From Sipunculus nudus (lineage: Eukaryota; Annelida; Sipuncula; Golfingiida; Sipunculidae), in the NCBI GenBank assembly GCA_026874595.1, contig CM049316.1:8446339-8510338 (forward strand): a stretch of 64,000 nt of DNA, read 5' to 3'. Of the stretch, positions 1 through 12,640 are shown piece after piece. How positions within the stretch are numbered: the first letter of the stretch is position 1; each line of letters begins with the position of its first letter. Position numbers and translations under genes: made by a program. Below the pieces are notes generated by a model. That model was given only the letters and a program-made list of their open reading frames with translations, ran no database searches and was not told the origin of the DNA.

Positions 1-149
1 TGCACACTACAGTCCTTCATTCCTGACTCTCGCTGTCATACCATAGAATACAGAATATATATATATATATGTACGCCTTCACACACGCAAGAAGGCCATG
101 ACCTCTATGCATGCATGCTTAAACATTCGAAATTTTTGGAAAAAATACT

Positions 150-1300
150 TGCTTTTGGTAAATCTTGTGCGTAGCAAGGTGAAGGGCACATTTGGTGATT
201 CTGAATCGGGCATGACTTTGTAGCCGCAAGTGATACCTGCATAGGGTAAAGGATGCGAGATGGGATATAACTATATATCCATTATATGCTCAATGGAAAC
301 ACTTTACTCTTATTTGAGATTACGGAAGCTTTACAATGTACAGTCCCTAAACATATCGAATAAGTTAATTAACCTGACCAATATACTTCGCACAAAATAA
401 ATAAGGCGCATATAATAAAATCATATACTACTCATATATAGTACGACCTATATGCACTTATTTTCACCTTTATTTTTTCCAAAATGCGTCTTACCATATT
501 GACAATGTATCGTGAAAAGTCCTAGCAGGAGTGACTTGTGGCCTTTTCTCCTCTTCAGGCTTCTGATTTTCTCAGAAGAATTGTCCATTTCTTGCATTAA
601 TTTAGACAAATCGTGAACACTCCCCCTGAGACTTCTGACATTGTTATTAGGAAAATAAGTCAGGATGTCATGCTCACTTGCATAAGAAGTAGGTAAATTG
701 TGCTGTGCGATCATAGTGGACCTACATTTTGCCACTACATGTTCTTCATTTGGTCGGAATATCGGCATAAGTGCATAAACGGAAGTGCATAAACCAAACG
801 TCTGCACATTGCAGGGGGCTTACTAATGTAGCCCTTTTCACAGCAGTCTTGGATAAAGGATATTAGTGCTGGTTGATAAAGAGCAATCAATTCAACCGAC
901 ATTAAAACTCCTCCCTTTTCAAAAAGCAAGGCTTCATTGCTGCCAGAGAATGCCTTTTGTGATCCACTAATCTTCTGGCAATTGCAGTGATTTCACCTGG
1001 AATTGTCTGTGATGTGCAAGCTGTTATGGCCGCTGGACTTGTAAAAAAACATGTTTCTTCTGCCAATATTGAAATTTCTTATAATGTAAGATTTCCCCTC
1101 CTGAGATCCACTAATCTTCTGGCAATTGCAGTGATTTCACCTGGAATTGTCTGTGATGTGCAAGCTGTTATGGCCGCTGAACTTGTAAAAAAAACATGTT
1201 TCTTCTGCCAATATTGAAATTTCTTATAATGTAAGATTTCCCCTCCTGTAATTTGTCCACTTGTTCTCCTATACTGGCAACACATTTCATGCAAACTGCA
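150..1300 (-). pseudogene. Unknown repeated coding family, copy 1
   Basis: I do not recognise this protein. A minus-strand coding stretch (about 955 to 448) is followed by a splice donor, ATG|GTAAGA, near 490. A second exon after a good acceptor (ctatgcag near 255) reads GITCGYKVMPDSESPN. The same two blocks recur at 4.0-4.8 kb with conservative amino-acid changes, for example DILTYFPNNNVRS against DMLTYFPNNNLKS, so this was a real coding family. The frame shifts near 770, where a short duplication of TTTATGCACTT occurs, and the upstream part (961-1248) is tandemly duplicated. It may be a decayed host gene or a mobile-element gene. The exact start and full exon set are not visible. Confidence 0.45.
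961..1248. repeat. 144-bp tandem duplication
   Basis: Two adjacent copies, 961-1104 and 1105-1248, are almost identical, differing at about two positions and by one A in a poly-A run. Both stay open on the minus strand (for example TIPGEITAIARRLVD), so a coding segment of the neighbouring unknown family was duplicated recently. Confidence 0.9.
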
Positions 1301-2370
1301 AACATCTGCCAGCCTTTTTTCAGTTTTTTGGGCGGCTTGGTTTGATGTTAGGAGTGGAATTCAGGTCATGGGCTTTTTCCAGAGACTTCAACAGTCAGCA
1401 TCTTCTAAAAAATTTAAACATTATGTTCACTGTGTAGGTATTTGTAAATCGTATTAAAGTTAACCGGTTGAAGTAAAATGACATTGAGTAAAATCTGTTG
1501 ATAAATAAATAGTTATTCCTGAATTGCAAGCTTGTTTAGAAGGTATGTGCTCTATTTATGCATATGTGCACACATCTTATTGTATACATAATTCACTTTA
1601 GAGAGTTGTGATAACTTTTGAAGTATTGCATGTTTTTTTTCCCAAATTTGAAACACTAATTGTTTAAATCAAGTTCTTTGAAAAGCTGCTGACCTTGACC
1701 TGGATATTCAAGGTCAGATTGGCAAAAATAGAAAATATTTGTGAACATCGTAACTTTTGCACCACTTGATATATTTTTGTGAAATTCAAATCAAGAAATG
1801 TCTCTACCAAAATTCTCAGACAAATTTGAAAAACTTCAACATCAAGATCAAATGGGGTGAAATGATTTTTTTTTTCACAGAGTTTTCCCCTCAAATTTGA
1901 AACACTAATTGTTTTACTCAAGTTCCTTGAGGAGATGAAAACTGGTGACCTTCACCTGAATCTTCAAGGTCAAAGCCAGAGTAAAATCTCAGATCAGTTC
2001 ATAACTTGGTTACCTTAATCATCATACAAGGTAAAATATTTAGAAATCCAGGATTTAAGTTAACACCAAACTTTTGAAGGGGTCCATTTTCCCCCCTAAA
2101 ATTTGGAAAAGTGAGGACCATATTCACATATAGTTGTTTTTTGTCACAAAAACCAGGTCCTCTAGGATATGAGAAGGTAAGCCATTTCCCTCCCCCCCCC
2201 CCCCAAAAAAAAAAAATCTCTTGGTCATGAACAATTTGTATTCAAAATAGAACACATTGATTCGATATTAAGTGTGTCCACTTCTTCTCAAAATGGACCT
2301 TCAGCAATTGGGAAATATCTCTTCCCGAATTTCCTTCATTACATGTCATCATCACACCAATTGCCTGTAT
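1300..2370. other. Gene-free stretch with ~247-bp tandem repeat
   Basis: No coding exon is supported. Between about 1640 and 2090 there are two diverged tandem copies offset by about 247 bp. Each starts near AAATTTGAAACACTAATTG and contains TGACCTTGACC- or CTTCAAGGTCA-like segments, a layout typical of mollusc tandem-repeat elements. A C run followed by an A run lies at 2191-2216. Confidence 0.6.
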
Positions 2371-2752
2371 ATGAATATGTATCTAATTATGTTTGCAATA
2401 TATTTTAGACAGAACACGGAACATACCAATATATTTAAGGTCAACTGACACTTTCAGTTGTGATAGAGCAAGCATGTGTTTGAAATAACAAAATAATCTT
2501 AAATGTGACATGAAACTCATAGCATTCATATATGACAACATGGGTTTCAATTTAACCAGGACTTAATTCCTTTGTTTGGCCATTTGGGAGTTGGTTAGAT
2601 TGTACCCCTCTGAGCAACCTGGAACACAAACCGACCACGTCAGCCAGTTTGTGGCAAAACTGGTTTCATCTCATTACTGAAACCCATCCATGTATAACAA
2701 TGAACTCTATACTTTTAGGTACACAACAAATATATCTATGTATATATAGGTA

Positions 2753-2806
<54 letters not shown>

Positions 2807-3445
2807 TATGTATCTAATTATGTTTGCAATATATTTTAGACAGAACACGGAACATATCAATATATTTAAGGTCAACTGACATGTTCTGTTGTGATAGAGC
2901 AAGCTTGTGTCTGAAATAACAAAATAATCTTAAATGTGACATGAAATTCTTAGCATTCATGTATAGCAACATGGGTTTCAATTTACCCAGGGCTGAATTC
3001 CTTTGTTTGGCAATTTGGGAGTTGATCTCTGCAGACTGTGGAGAGTTGGATAGGTTTTCCCCCTCTGAACAACCTGGAACACAAACCGAACAAGTTGACG
3101 AGTCTGCGGCAAAACTAGTTTCTTCTCATAACTGAAACCCATCCATGTATAAACAATGAACTCTTTACTTTTAGGTACACATTTAAATATATCTATGTAT
3201 ATATAGGTATCTGTATATATGTATATATATGAATATGTAACTTTTTACATATCTTATGCTTACAATATACTTAAGACAGAACACGGAACATATCAATATA
3301 TTTAAGGTCAACTGACACAGTTGTGATAGATCAAGCATGTTTCTGAAACAACAAAAAAATCTTAAATGTGACATGAAATTCAATGCATTCATGAATGACA
3401 ACATGGGTTTCAATTTAATCAGGGCTGAATTCCTTTGATCAGCAA
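2371..3445. repeat. Three tandem copies of a ~430-bp unit
   Basis: The segment beginning ATGAATATGTA recurs at about 2371, 2802 and 3229. Each copy continues through ACAGAACACGGAACATA, AAGGTCAACTGACA and ATGGGTTTCAATTTA in the same order. The third copy is truncated. The junctions lie in TA-rich microsatellite, which suggests slippage or unequal exchange there. Confidence 0.85.
2757..2803. repeat. (TA)n microsatellite
   Basis: About 23 uninterrupted TA units lie at the junction of two 430-bp repeat copies. They generate spurious YIYIY ORFs on both strands. Confidence 0.97.
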
Positions 3446-4025
3446 ATTGAGATCAATTTTGGACCTGAAATATAAAAACCTATCATTTATAAATTTCTGA
3501 GTCTAAATCTACAGGAAATAGTCTGGCAGAATTTATTATATTCCTGTTACCTTCTTATTTTCAATGTAAAATACTTACAAGTGCTGCTCAATGAAAATTT
3601 TGGTTTTAACTACTAATAATCTAAAATGCCATTGTAGAAAGCTCAGTTGTAAAACACTCTTACTTCCAGTGCTTGTTTCCTGTTGACTGCATGTGATAGG
3701 AATGTAGTGTGTAACCCATATATATACTGAGGCAAATGCCTCATATCAAAACAACTAATTTGAGAGGCTATGGCCAAAGGCCCCATATCCTAGACATCTG
3801 AGTTCTGGTCATATCTTAATTGACTTAGGTGTTAAAAGAGTTACCTTTGTGATTTTTCCAATGTAATCTGTCCACAGCAAATTTGGTGTCACAGAAGAAG
3901 CCGGGATCCCTGTTGAGGCAATACTGGTTGATAACATGCATTGTCATAGACGATCAATTTCTGACCTGAAATATAAAAACCTAACAAAAAATAGATATAT
4001 GACAATATATATACCAGCACGCGTT
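3446..4025. other. Gene-free stretch
   Basis: I see no supported exon, RNA gene or element boundary. The sequence is AT-rich. The only local feature is a small palindromic patch, GAGGCAAATGCCTC, near 3729. Confidence 0.5.
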
Positions 4026-4029
4026 ACTT

Positions 4030-4860
4030 ATACAGCACTCTCTGCCTGTTCCCCTATATAAACCAGAACAGGCATGGATTTTTTTTTCATATTGGAGATA
4101 TGGATGATGTTGCCTTTGGTGAACCGTAGTGAATGCGGTGTTGGGCGGTTCCACATTCGCCACGACCTTGTAACCGTACTTAAGCCCAGTTGGAGTAAAT
4201 AAACATTTGCTCTGATCACACCAATGCACATATGTGGATAATTATCAATAAATCAGAAAAAAAATCCATTAGTGTAACAAAGAGTAATGACTTAAAGCAC
4301 TACATTTTCTTGGCCAAAATAACATTTTGTCCGATTTTAGTAAATAATTATATAATAGATACTATATGTGTAACACAACCAATGCACATAGCATGCGTGC
4401 GTCTTCTGGTTTCGGAAATTATCTTAACAATTTTATTCTATAAAGGAAATCCATCTTACCATGTTTTGTGGCCAGTTCTTTTTTGTTGTTTTAACTTGTC
4501 ACACGAGCTGATCAGTTCTTGCTTAACTGTCGTTTCATCTTGAACATATGTACCCATGACGCTCTTAAGATTATTATTTGGGAAATATGTCAACATGTCT
4601 TGGTCACCCACCTCAGAAGTAAGCAAATTGTACTTGATTAAAGTTGACCTACATTTGGCCTCTATTTCTTGAACAATTGGCCTGAAAATTGGGGGGACTG
4701 CATTCTCCTGCATCGTCCACAGAATGTGCAAATTCCGCGCGAGGTAAAAATCGCCTAGATGTAACGTAAGAGTTTGACTGTGCACAGTTCATTAAACAGT
4801 GCTGTAACCTGTGAATTCGCTGCAAGAGCATATATGCAACGTCTGCACATTGAAGCTGCC
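4030..4860 (-). pseudogene. Unknown repeated coding family, copy 2
   Basis: This is the second copy of the family at 0.15-1.3 kb. Exon A (about 4785 to 4456) reads PPIFRPIVQEIEAKC and DMLTYFPNNNLKS and ends at the donor ATG|GTAAGA near 4456. Exon B (about 4195 to 4040) reads GLKYGYKVVANVEPPNTAF. Compared with copy 1, exon A lacks about 34 bp before the donor, which changes phase. The acceptor position reads CAACTG where copy 1 has ATGCAG, so the AG is lost. These changes suggest a dead copy. Function is unknown. Confidence 0.45.
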
Positions 4861-4950
4861 TTGCGCCACCTGCAGCCATTTTTGTACAGCGTCCATCTGT
4901 TTGTCTGCTATGGGTTAAAATCACTCATATCTCTGCAGTGGTTTGAAAAA
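4861..4950 (+). repeat. Fragment of the GCGCCACC repeat
   Basis: GCGCCACCTGCAGCCATTTT, CAGCGTCCATCTGT and TTAAAATCACTCATATC match the tandem units at 21.1-21.6 kb, about 85-90% by eye. This is a short isolated fragment next to copy 2 of the unknown family. Confidence 0.8.
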
Positions 4951-5069
4951 ATTACCTGAAATACACATTGAAATTTAATTTTTTTATTGTTATTTAAAAG
5001 GGTAAGCATAAAAAATTTATAACAGTTTATAACAATTATTGTTACGGAACTTTATATATACATACTCAG

Positions 5070-5072
<3 letters not shown>

Positions 5073-5120
<48 letters not shown>
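5073..5120. repeat. (TA)n microsatellite
   Basis: About 24 TA units, the source of a spurious poly-YI ORF. Confidence 0.97.
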
Positions 5121-5123
<3 letters not shown>

Positions 5124-7650
5124 TGTTTGCGGAAGTTCTTGTTGTACTTATTGCAGATATATATCGGCTTGCAAAATCTTTGACAGCAGTACCATTTCAA
5201 CTTAAAATGTATTTTTCATTTGGTACATCATTTAAAGCATTATATATAGTTAATGAACGATGCATGTATCTGCACATGGCTGTTCGCCTCTCATTTATCA
5301 CACAAAGCACTATCTTTTAAATTAAATATTAATGGCCTTTTAAATGAATCTTACGGATCTTGAATTACGCCTCATTCACATAAAAAATTGAGTATTTACA
5401 AATACCGTGATAAGGAAATCCGAAGTTCTTTTATTTTCCACCTGTAAAGTTAAAATATTGTTCCAATTTACAAATTCCCAATATAAATGAGAAGACGAAA
5501 ATCTTATACATGCTTTTTATTGGCAAAAAAATAAGCAAATAAATAGACATACCACTAGTTTGTTGTGTGCTACTTCTTGGAGTAGGAAAACTGTCAAGTC
5601 CGATGACACCTGCTTGTTTAGAACTTTATCTGCATACTGATTTAATAGCTAATTAAATAACTACAGGTTTCGGTCAGTGAATACACTTGATGCAGCTTCT
5701 GATTTTCACCTGGCCTGCATGTGCGGTAGCGTGCTTTAAATTTGGTTTTAAATTATAACTTACCTGACAGCATGGAGTAGTGCTGAAACTAAAGCACTGT
5801 ATATATTAATTCGCTATAAGCACTTCTAGTCAGACGTCCAAGAAATCTACCAGTTAAGGGAACTGTGTTGTTGTGCTTACACTTAAACATCGTTATTGAG
5901 GATGTAGTAGTGTCCATTGTAGCGATAGGGGCATGGTTAAGAGAAAAGTCGTTTAAGTTTGATACTTACCAAATTTTAATCGTCAATCTTCCATTGCTTC
6001 CTCCGGGGGCCATAGGGCTGTCAGGAGCCTGAGCAACGCTGGAAGTCTATCCTCCTCATCATTTCGTACGACTTACTGCACCGCAAGAGGAAGCTGGTCC
6101 ACAAGTTCGATATATCCAAGACAGTCCATGACTTTTACAAAATGTAAACAAATGTCATAAGAGTAACATTTATAAGGTCAAAATGTTTTTCCTCATAGGG
6201 CTAATTTCTCTAGGGCGTGAAATCCTCAGTAATTGAAAACAAAGAAAAAAAAGAACGGAAAATGATTAATAGACTCGTTGATAAAAAACACACTTACCTT
6301 GTTAAAGTTACATAAGAGCTCTAAACAATAAGTGCTCTCTGCAGCAATCACAGCGGCGCCCTAGTTGACCATATTATTGGTGGTACAGCTGACCAATCGT
6401 CTGGCATCGTCTCGGGTGCAATGGTGTAAAGGGTAAAATATGGCACTTGGCATCCTGGCAGGTTCTGTTTAAGCGTCATGAAGTTGTAAAAAAGGTGCGT
6501 TAAGTTGATTAATTCAAGGTCTCATGTGTTATTTACATATATATAATGTGGGCATAAGAAAGGCCCTTGTTGTTATAATTGGGTGTCTGTGGAAGGAGAG
6601 CAACCACAACACAACAGGATCACACAAAAATAATGAAGTTCGGATCTAATTAATGTAGTCCTTTATTCACTTATTACACTCATGACACAGATGTAATTTT
6701 CAATTGAACTGAAATCATTTCAAATTTAATTAAGTTATATAATCATTAACTCAAACACTTAAACATTTAAACATTCCAAATATACTCATAAACTCATTAA
6801 AATTTTTTTATTAACTTAAACTTACTCTTAACTAATTCTTGACTGTACCCTTAACTAATTCTTAACCTAACTTATTCTTAACCTTACTCCTAACCTCCAC
6901 ACGTGCTTTAAGCTGACATTCACACTGTCTGGTTTTGGTTTGCCATGAATTGTGTCTTATATCTGTTAGGAGTGGTCACTTTTCTGGCAACGGGCACGGC
7001 TTTTATGCTGCAATCAGCAGAGGGTCACCCTGCCCCATACAGTTCCAACTCAATCATGAATTTGCAAAATTCAAACACTCCAATAAGTATGCAAAGATAA
7101 AAGATTATTTGTTCAGTTTACATAAGTAAGTAACAGGAATTTACATGATGCAACTATATGCTTTAGGATTATCATCCACTTAACCATAATTATGTTACAC
7201 GATATTCATGCACTCTGCATGCCTGGGAGACAAAGACTGGACAGCGGCTCTGGAGCCCCTACGAAAAACACTTCTGAACATGTGATGTGCCCTGGACCAT
7301 ACAGCATCTTGCAGGGCAAGTAATGTAGTGTGGTCAACAAAATATATGCACCCACATATTATTATTATATCATCTGATATATATATAATGTGTGTGTGTG
7401 TATATACCTCTAAAAATTGGGCTCTTTTGGAAGGCCTTTTTTTTCTTTGCTTTGTGTTTAGCTACTGTGCGCACATCTTCATTCTGTACAGTGGGCACTT
7501 TTCCTGAGGAATTAGTGAGGGAAATTCATTGAATTTCTGTCATGTTGTATATACCTATTTTATATATGCATGCAAACTGACTAGACTACTTAATGTCTCT
7601 GCATGCTAGGCTGCAGCGCTCAGTAGACATGCATTATGAACTTATAAGCA
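5121..7650. other. Gene-free AT-rich stretch
   Basis: No exon with conserved motifs or consistent splice sites is visible. From about 6720 to 6900 there is a low-complexity series of CTTAA/CTTAAC motifs (TTCTTAACTAATTCTTAACC-like). Confidence 0.5.
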
Positions 7651-7654
7651 GTAC

Positions 7655-7850
7655 TTTTGCTTCAGACCATATCAAGTCATCGTGTTATAACTGGACATAT
7701 GTGATAAATATTTCTATAATAGTAGAAAGTTTCAACAAAATTGGCAAATAGGTTCTTCAGAATTTTGACTGCAAGTTGTGAATCTCGGCCCATGACGTTG
7801 CGGGTCATGTTTGGCAGCTGAGCGTCATGACCCATGGGTCACTTGTTAAT
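7655..7850 (+). repeat. Dispersed repeat, copy A (pair at 41.53 kb)
   Basis: The sequence from the TTC(T)CAGACCAT-like start through GAAAGTTTCAACAAA, CAAGTTGTGAATCTC and CATGACCCATGGGTCA matches 41531-41730 in the same orientation, with roughly 85% identity by eye. The 3' part contains complementary GGTCATG/CATGACC motifs and may fold. Element class is unknown. Confidence 0.8.
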
Positions 7851-7977
7851 TACTTACTTCCTTGACATCCATTATAGCTTGGTAATGCAAGGCTTCATTG
7901 CTGCCAGAGAATGGGATCCTTGGCTTCAAAGCAAATGAATAACAAATTATTTTGAACATGAAACGTGTTCTTCATGT

Positions 7978-9015
7978 TTCCTCCTCCATGGTCTCCACCA
8001 ATTTAGGCAAGACAGTCAACCACTGATGCCATTTCTGTAGAAATTTAATCCTAGCGCATACCTAGTTTGCACAGATCTTGCAGAGTAATTTTACTTCTGA
8101 GAACCAAAGGAACTGCAAATCAGAGTGGGGGATAAACAGAACTGACTATTGACAAAATACCCCTCTCTGTGGGGTGGCTGATTACGCAACTGAATTCTAA
8201 ACCCTAACTCATCAGACTCTACTTTTCAATAAACTCCCGATGCCCTCTCACATGGTAAATAATCCTTGGTCAAATCAAGTGATTTCATGCCCTTAGCAAA
8301 CTCTGTCTCTGGAATTGTAGCCATGATTCCCATTATTACTAACTTATTTGCTCAATCTGAACCACCATGCTAACACAATGAACACACATCTTAAATGACT
8401 GCAGTTGCCTTTTTCTTCTGAATCAACAGATCCGAGACCATCATCAACATAAAAGTTTCTGAACATTGTATCGGAAGTTCCTTGATCAAAACTATGACTA
8501 TTGTCATTATCAGTTTGTTGAAGTGCCATATAAGCAATGCTTTGGGATGAAAAAGCCCTGAACAGATGCACTTATATTCTGCAAGGTACAGGTTTTGCTG
8601 TCAAGTCATGATATTTCCACCAAAAGAAGCATAAATAATTACGTTCTGACTCAGGAACAGAGACATGGTAATACATGGCCTCCATGTCTCCCATTATTGC
8701 AACAGTTTCTTGTCTGAACCTCATCAGGACACCTATCAAGCTGTTCGTTTAAACAGGCCCTGATAATAGACTGTTTAAGGGCTGCACAGTCATAAACTAC
8801 TCGTATCTTATCTGGTTTCTTTGGATGGTACACCCCATGATTTATACCACACCTGATCATTTTTGACAATGTCATTCACAGGCATTTCCTCAGCAAAACC
8901 TTTCTCATACAGTTAAACATAAACTCCAGGTAATCTTGTTGAAACTTTGAATTTTTACCTATCTTATGTGCTAGGTAATTTAGATGCTGAAGTGTTCCTC
9001 AGAATGCTTACCTGA
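7978..9015 (-). pseudogene. BEL/Pao retrotransposon pol fragment (RT)
   Basis: The minus strand holds pieces of a Pao-type polymerase in the correct order. From 9015 down they are: a connector with YLAHKIGKNSKFQQDY; an RT entry with VYHPKKPDKIRVVYDCAA and LNEQLDRCPD; YMALQQTDNDNSHSFDQ; the catalytic YVDD at 8440-8451, in NFYVDDGLGSVDSEEK; then IPETEFAKGMKSLDLT; and finally WLTVLPKLVETMEE near 8000. Several frameshifts and stops separate the pieces, for example between RCPDEVQ and the following MADIEAM-like region, so it cannot make an enzyme. No LTRs were found. The RT active-site residues are still readable. Confidence 0.85.
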
Positions 9016-9084
9016 TTTTAACGACACAAGCAGTACCATAATGCGTCGGTCTGATTTATTTCCATTCTTTTCTTTCACATCATA

Positions 9085-9165
9085 CTTTTAATACTTTCAA
9101 TCATTCATACTTTTAATACTTTCAATCATTTATACTTATAATACTTTCAAACATTCAATCTATCC
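9085..9165. repeat. Short tandem repeat, ~27-bp unit x3
   Basis: ATACTTTTAATACTTTCAAT followed by CATTC or CATTT occurs three times in a row with small changes. Confidence 0.85.
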
Positions 9166-12100
9166 CAGTCACCACTTTGATCACACCACCTTGATCGTAT
9201 CCATCAATCATCCCATATATCCATAATTTATATATATTTGCTTCCATCCATAAACCTTTCTCTAAATCCCTCTCACTGACTTAATATTGGAACTACATAT
9301 TCATATATTTTCCACAGAAACCACTTTTCATCATATTTGCATTCATCACAATTATTTTGCTTCTTTATTGACTACCTTCCCTCTCCCATTCTAAAAAAAA
9401 TCAGTTTTTGTCTCTTTCTCTACACAGCTGCACACCTACAATTCTTAGTGAACACATTGGTGTTTCATTTTATTATTTTGTATTACTTCACAAAACAGGC
9501 ACTAAACACTCAGATTCACCGACCACATTTTTTTATTCATGTATCTTTTTATGTGTGCTTTTTACATGCAAACTGTCTCATGATTTAAAGAAATATCATT
9601 CACACCACCCTTCATTGGTCTTTACGTAACTGTTCCACCACTCCAAAGCATGCACTTCACACTTTGAAGGTAGTCCCCTCTAGTCTTTCTGTGGTAGTTT
9701 TTAGGGTGCTCTCTTCTAGTCTTCTCATGTTAACTTCGAGTGGCAATAAAGAACAACCAGTGGTGTTCTCTCCTAGTCTTCCAGTGATAAGGTTTCCCGG
9801 AATAAAATCCAGCATCAGTCCCTGATTTCATGATTCATTCTGTCATGATTTATTTCATCACAATTCATTTTAAGCCATTTATAATTCATTTTGTATTTTA
9901 GAATTGCTTCATCACACTATTACTGTTCATATTCAAGGAAATATAAATCATTTAAGTTGCTTAGATAGTTCATTGTGATTGTACCACATTTCTGTCTAGC
10001 TTGTAACAAATCATTCTATTCAAATTTTTGCAATTATATTTGGAAATCGTAATGGTTGTATCATATCCTTTTCTTTATAAGTCTTGCTTTACATCATTTA
10101 ATGTGGTTGTGTTGGAATTCATTTCACTCATAATTGCCTTATCATCCCATAGTTCATAGAATATATTTAATTATTAAAATCATGTGACGGGATATAACAT
10201 TATTGCCCTGTCGTTTAATGGTGGTCTCTTAAATTAATGCTATTTCCCTGGTGTCTATTTTTTTATACCAGAGTTTTACTCTATCATACATGGATTATCC
10301 AGTTTTCACTATTGTCCTTTTAAGTCGCAATGTCTCTCATGTTTCATGGCATTGAAGATAACAGGTACCTCACACGTGGTAAAGGGGTTTTCGCACATTT
10401 AAATTGGTCACTCATTGTATTCTCTATTATCTTATTTTTGGTTTTGTGACCAATCAGTATTGTTACAATTCCGGAATACAACACTGCGACGGAACCTTCA
10501 GTTTTTGTTGTTTAACATATCTGTATCGTATTTTCTTAATATTAATAACAAGGCGGTGCATGATAAATTGTATGGAGTGACCAAGTATAAAACTGCCTTG
10601 CGAGCATGTGGAGTGCTGTATCAAAGTGATCCCTTGGTCCATGAACCAAAGCAATGGCGCCGTAAAACTCCACACCAATTATGCCTTTCTCATCTGTGAT
10701 GTTGCAAACATATGGATACAACCAGTGCATTAAAAATAAGAAAATGGAACCAACTATGCAGAAGAACATTTAACCTGAAGGCCGAAACATTTCTGGCTTT
10801 TAACATTATGCCCTCTTTTTTGACTATTCAAAATATTGTCCATTTTGCCCCCTGTATTCTGTATTGTCAAACATTAAAATATGACCGTTTCTGGTCTAGT
10901 TCAAATAAAAATTTCAAATCTTCAAGAGTGCAGGATTGTGCTCATGAGTATAATGTGATACAAATCTTGATGTAAATATTCATATCACATTGTCTTAGAA
11001 GAAATGAAGAAACAGCAAGAACCGGACATTAAGTGTCATGCAAAAAAAATATTGCCTTAGCCCATACTGGAAACACTGTTCATGATGGCCAGACAGGTTT
11101 TTTTTTTTTAATTGCATTTATACAATTAATCCATGTGTTAAATGTTTGAAGAGTGGCCATTTCATGGTTTACATGTTCGTTCCAATGCTTGGCCTTATTA
11201 GGAATGTTTGTTTCATGGTTTACATAAATATTTATTCATGCCCTATTTCATGCTTAAATACCTAATTGAAGAGTGTTCATTTCATGATTTACATAATGGA
11301 AGAATGTTATTTAAAGTTCATTTCATGCTGTATATAATGAAAAAGTGTTAGTTCATCCTTTATGCCTTTAAGCGAATATCATTTCATTACTCCAGTTTAT
11401 TTCACACCACCTGGATCATCTCAGCCAACCTTCCTTTATCTATCCATAGTTTATGTCAATTTCTTCCTCTCATCCACCAATCTCTCTCGCTGACTAATTT
11501 TGGAACAGGCGGAATTGTATTCATCTTTTGTGTAGAAACCACTTTTTCAACATGCTGTCATTTCATTGCAATTATTTTTTTAATTTGCGACTACTTTTCT
11601 TCTCTAAGTCTAAAACATATCCAATTTTGTCCCTTTTTTTCATGCATTTTATAAGGGAATTGTTCATATCATGCTGTATATAACTGAAAAGTGTTACTTC
11701 AAGCTTTATGCTTTTTTTAAGGGAATTTCATATCTTTAATCAAGCTCATTGTGCTCAAGTTCATTTCAATGTCTACATAATTGAATCGTTAATTTCATGC
11801 TTTTAACATTTGAAGAAAAAAAATCCCAACTTGGGAATGACCATTTAATAATTGTTTTGCCATTATATTCTTTTAAATGAACCAACCTGTATTCTCTGGT
11901 TTTTTTGCTTGTCTCCTATTTAGTGATTTTCCAGAACTTTTGAATTTTTGTCATATGATCATAAGACTTTTTTGGGGTTCATTATGTCACATTTTAGATT
12001 GTAATTATACTGGTTATAATAATGTTGCCTTGTCACCCAGTTGCTTTGTCATACATTGATTACCATTTTAATCATGTTTTATTTGTGTTTAATTAAGTTT

Positions 12101-12640
12101 TGTTAGCACTATTTTTCCATGTAGTGATTTTCCTTCATCATTGCCTTGATATTTTCCTCTTTTTATCGCTCAGGACCACAAATGTTTCTGTTAAACATGA
12201 ATATGTTTCATTTTCATTACCTCTGACCAATGGTTGACCTTTTTTGTCATACCCTCTATTTCTTCTCACCTTCATTCATCCAATGTCTCTCATACATCTC
12301 ACGTCTTGTATACCTTAATTACTGCATTCTATTACAAATACATGCTAAAATCATGCTTAGTTACCCTCAATGATTTCCGGTGTCATTTCTATACATAGGT
12401 GGGTTAAAGGAAGAGATATATATTGCATGAGTTCAAAAGGTTGGTGTTCTTTCATATTATACTTAACCAAAAATACTACTACATGTTTATGATATTTATG
12501 TCATCAAAAATACTACTACATGTTTATTATATTTATGTCATCAGAAATATATTATCTCAATAATCACAAGCATTTTTTCACATCAGAGAATTTGTAGCAT
12601 GGTACTCAACCTGTATTAACAAATCTGGTGACAAGACGTT
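9166..12640. other. Gene-free AT-rich stretch
   Basis: No supported gene. The composition is T-rich on the plus strand, with many dispersed short motifs such as TTTCATGGTTTACAT (11150-11330). The ORFs here lack recognisable motifs. A perfect 37-bp duplication lies at 12469-12542. Confidence 0.5.
12469..12542. repeat. 37-bp tandem duplication
   Basis: AAAAATACTACTACATGTTT and its continuation to GTCATC occur twice back to back with one or two differences. Confidence 0.85.

Noticed and set aside
2649-2902. YIYIYIYI-rich ORFs (also at 5.0 and 19.7 kb)
   Set aside because: Products of (TA)n microsatellites, open on both strands.
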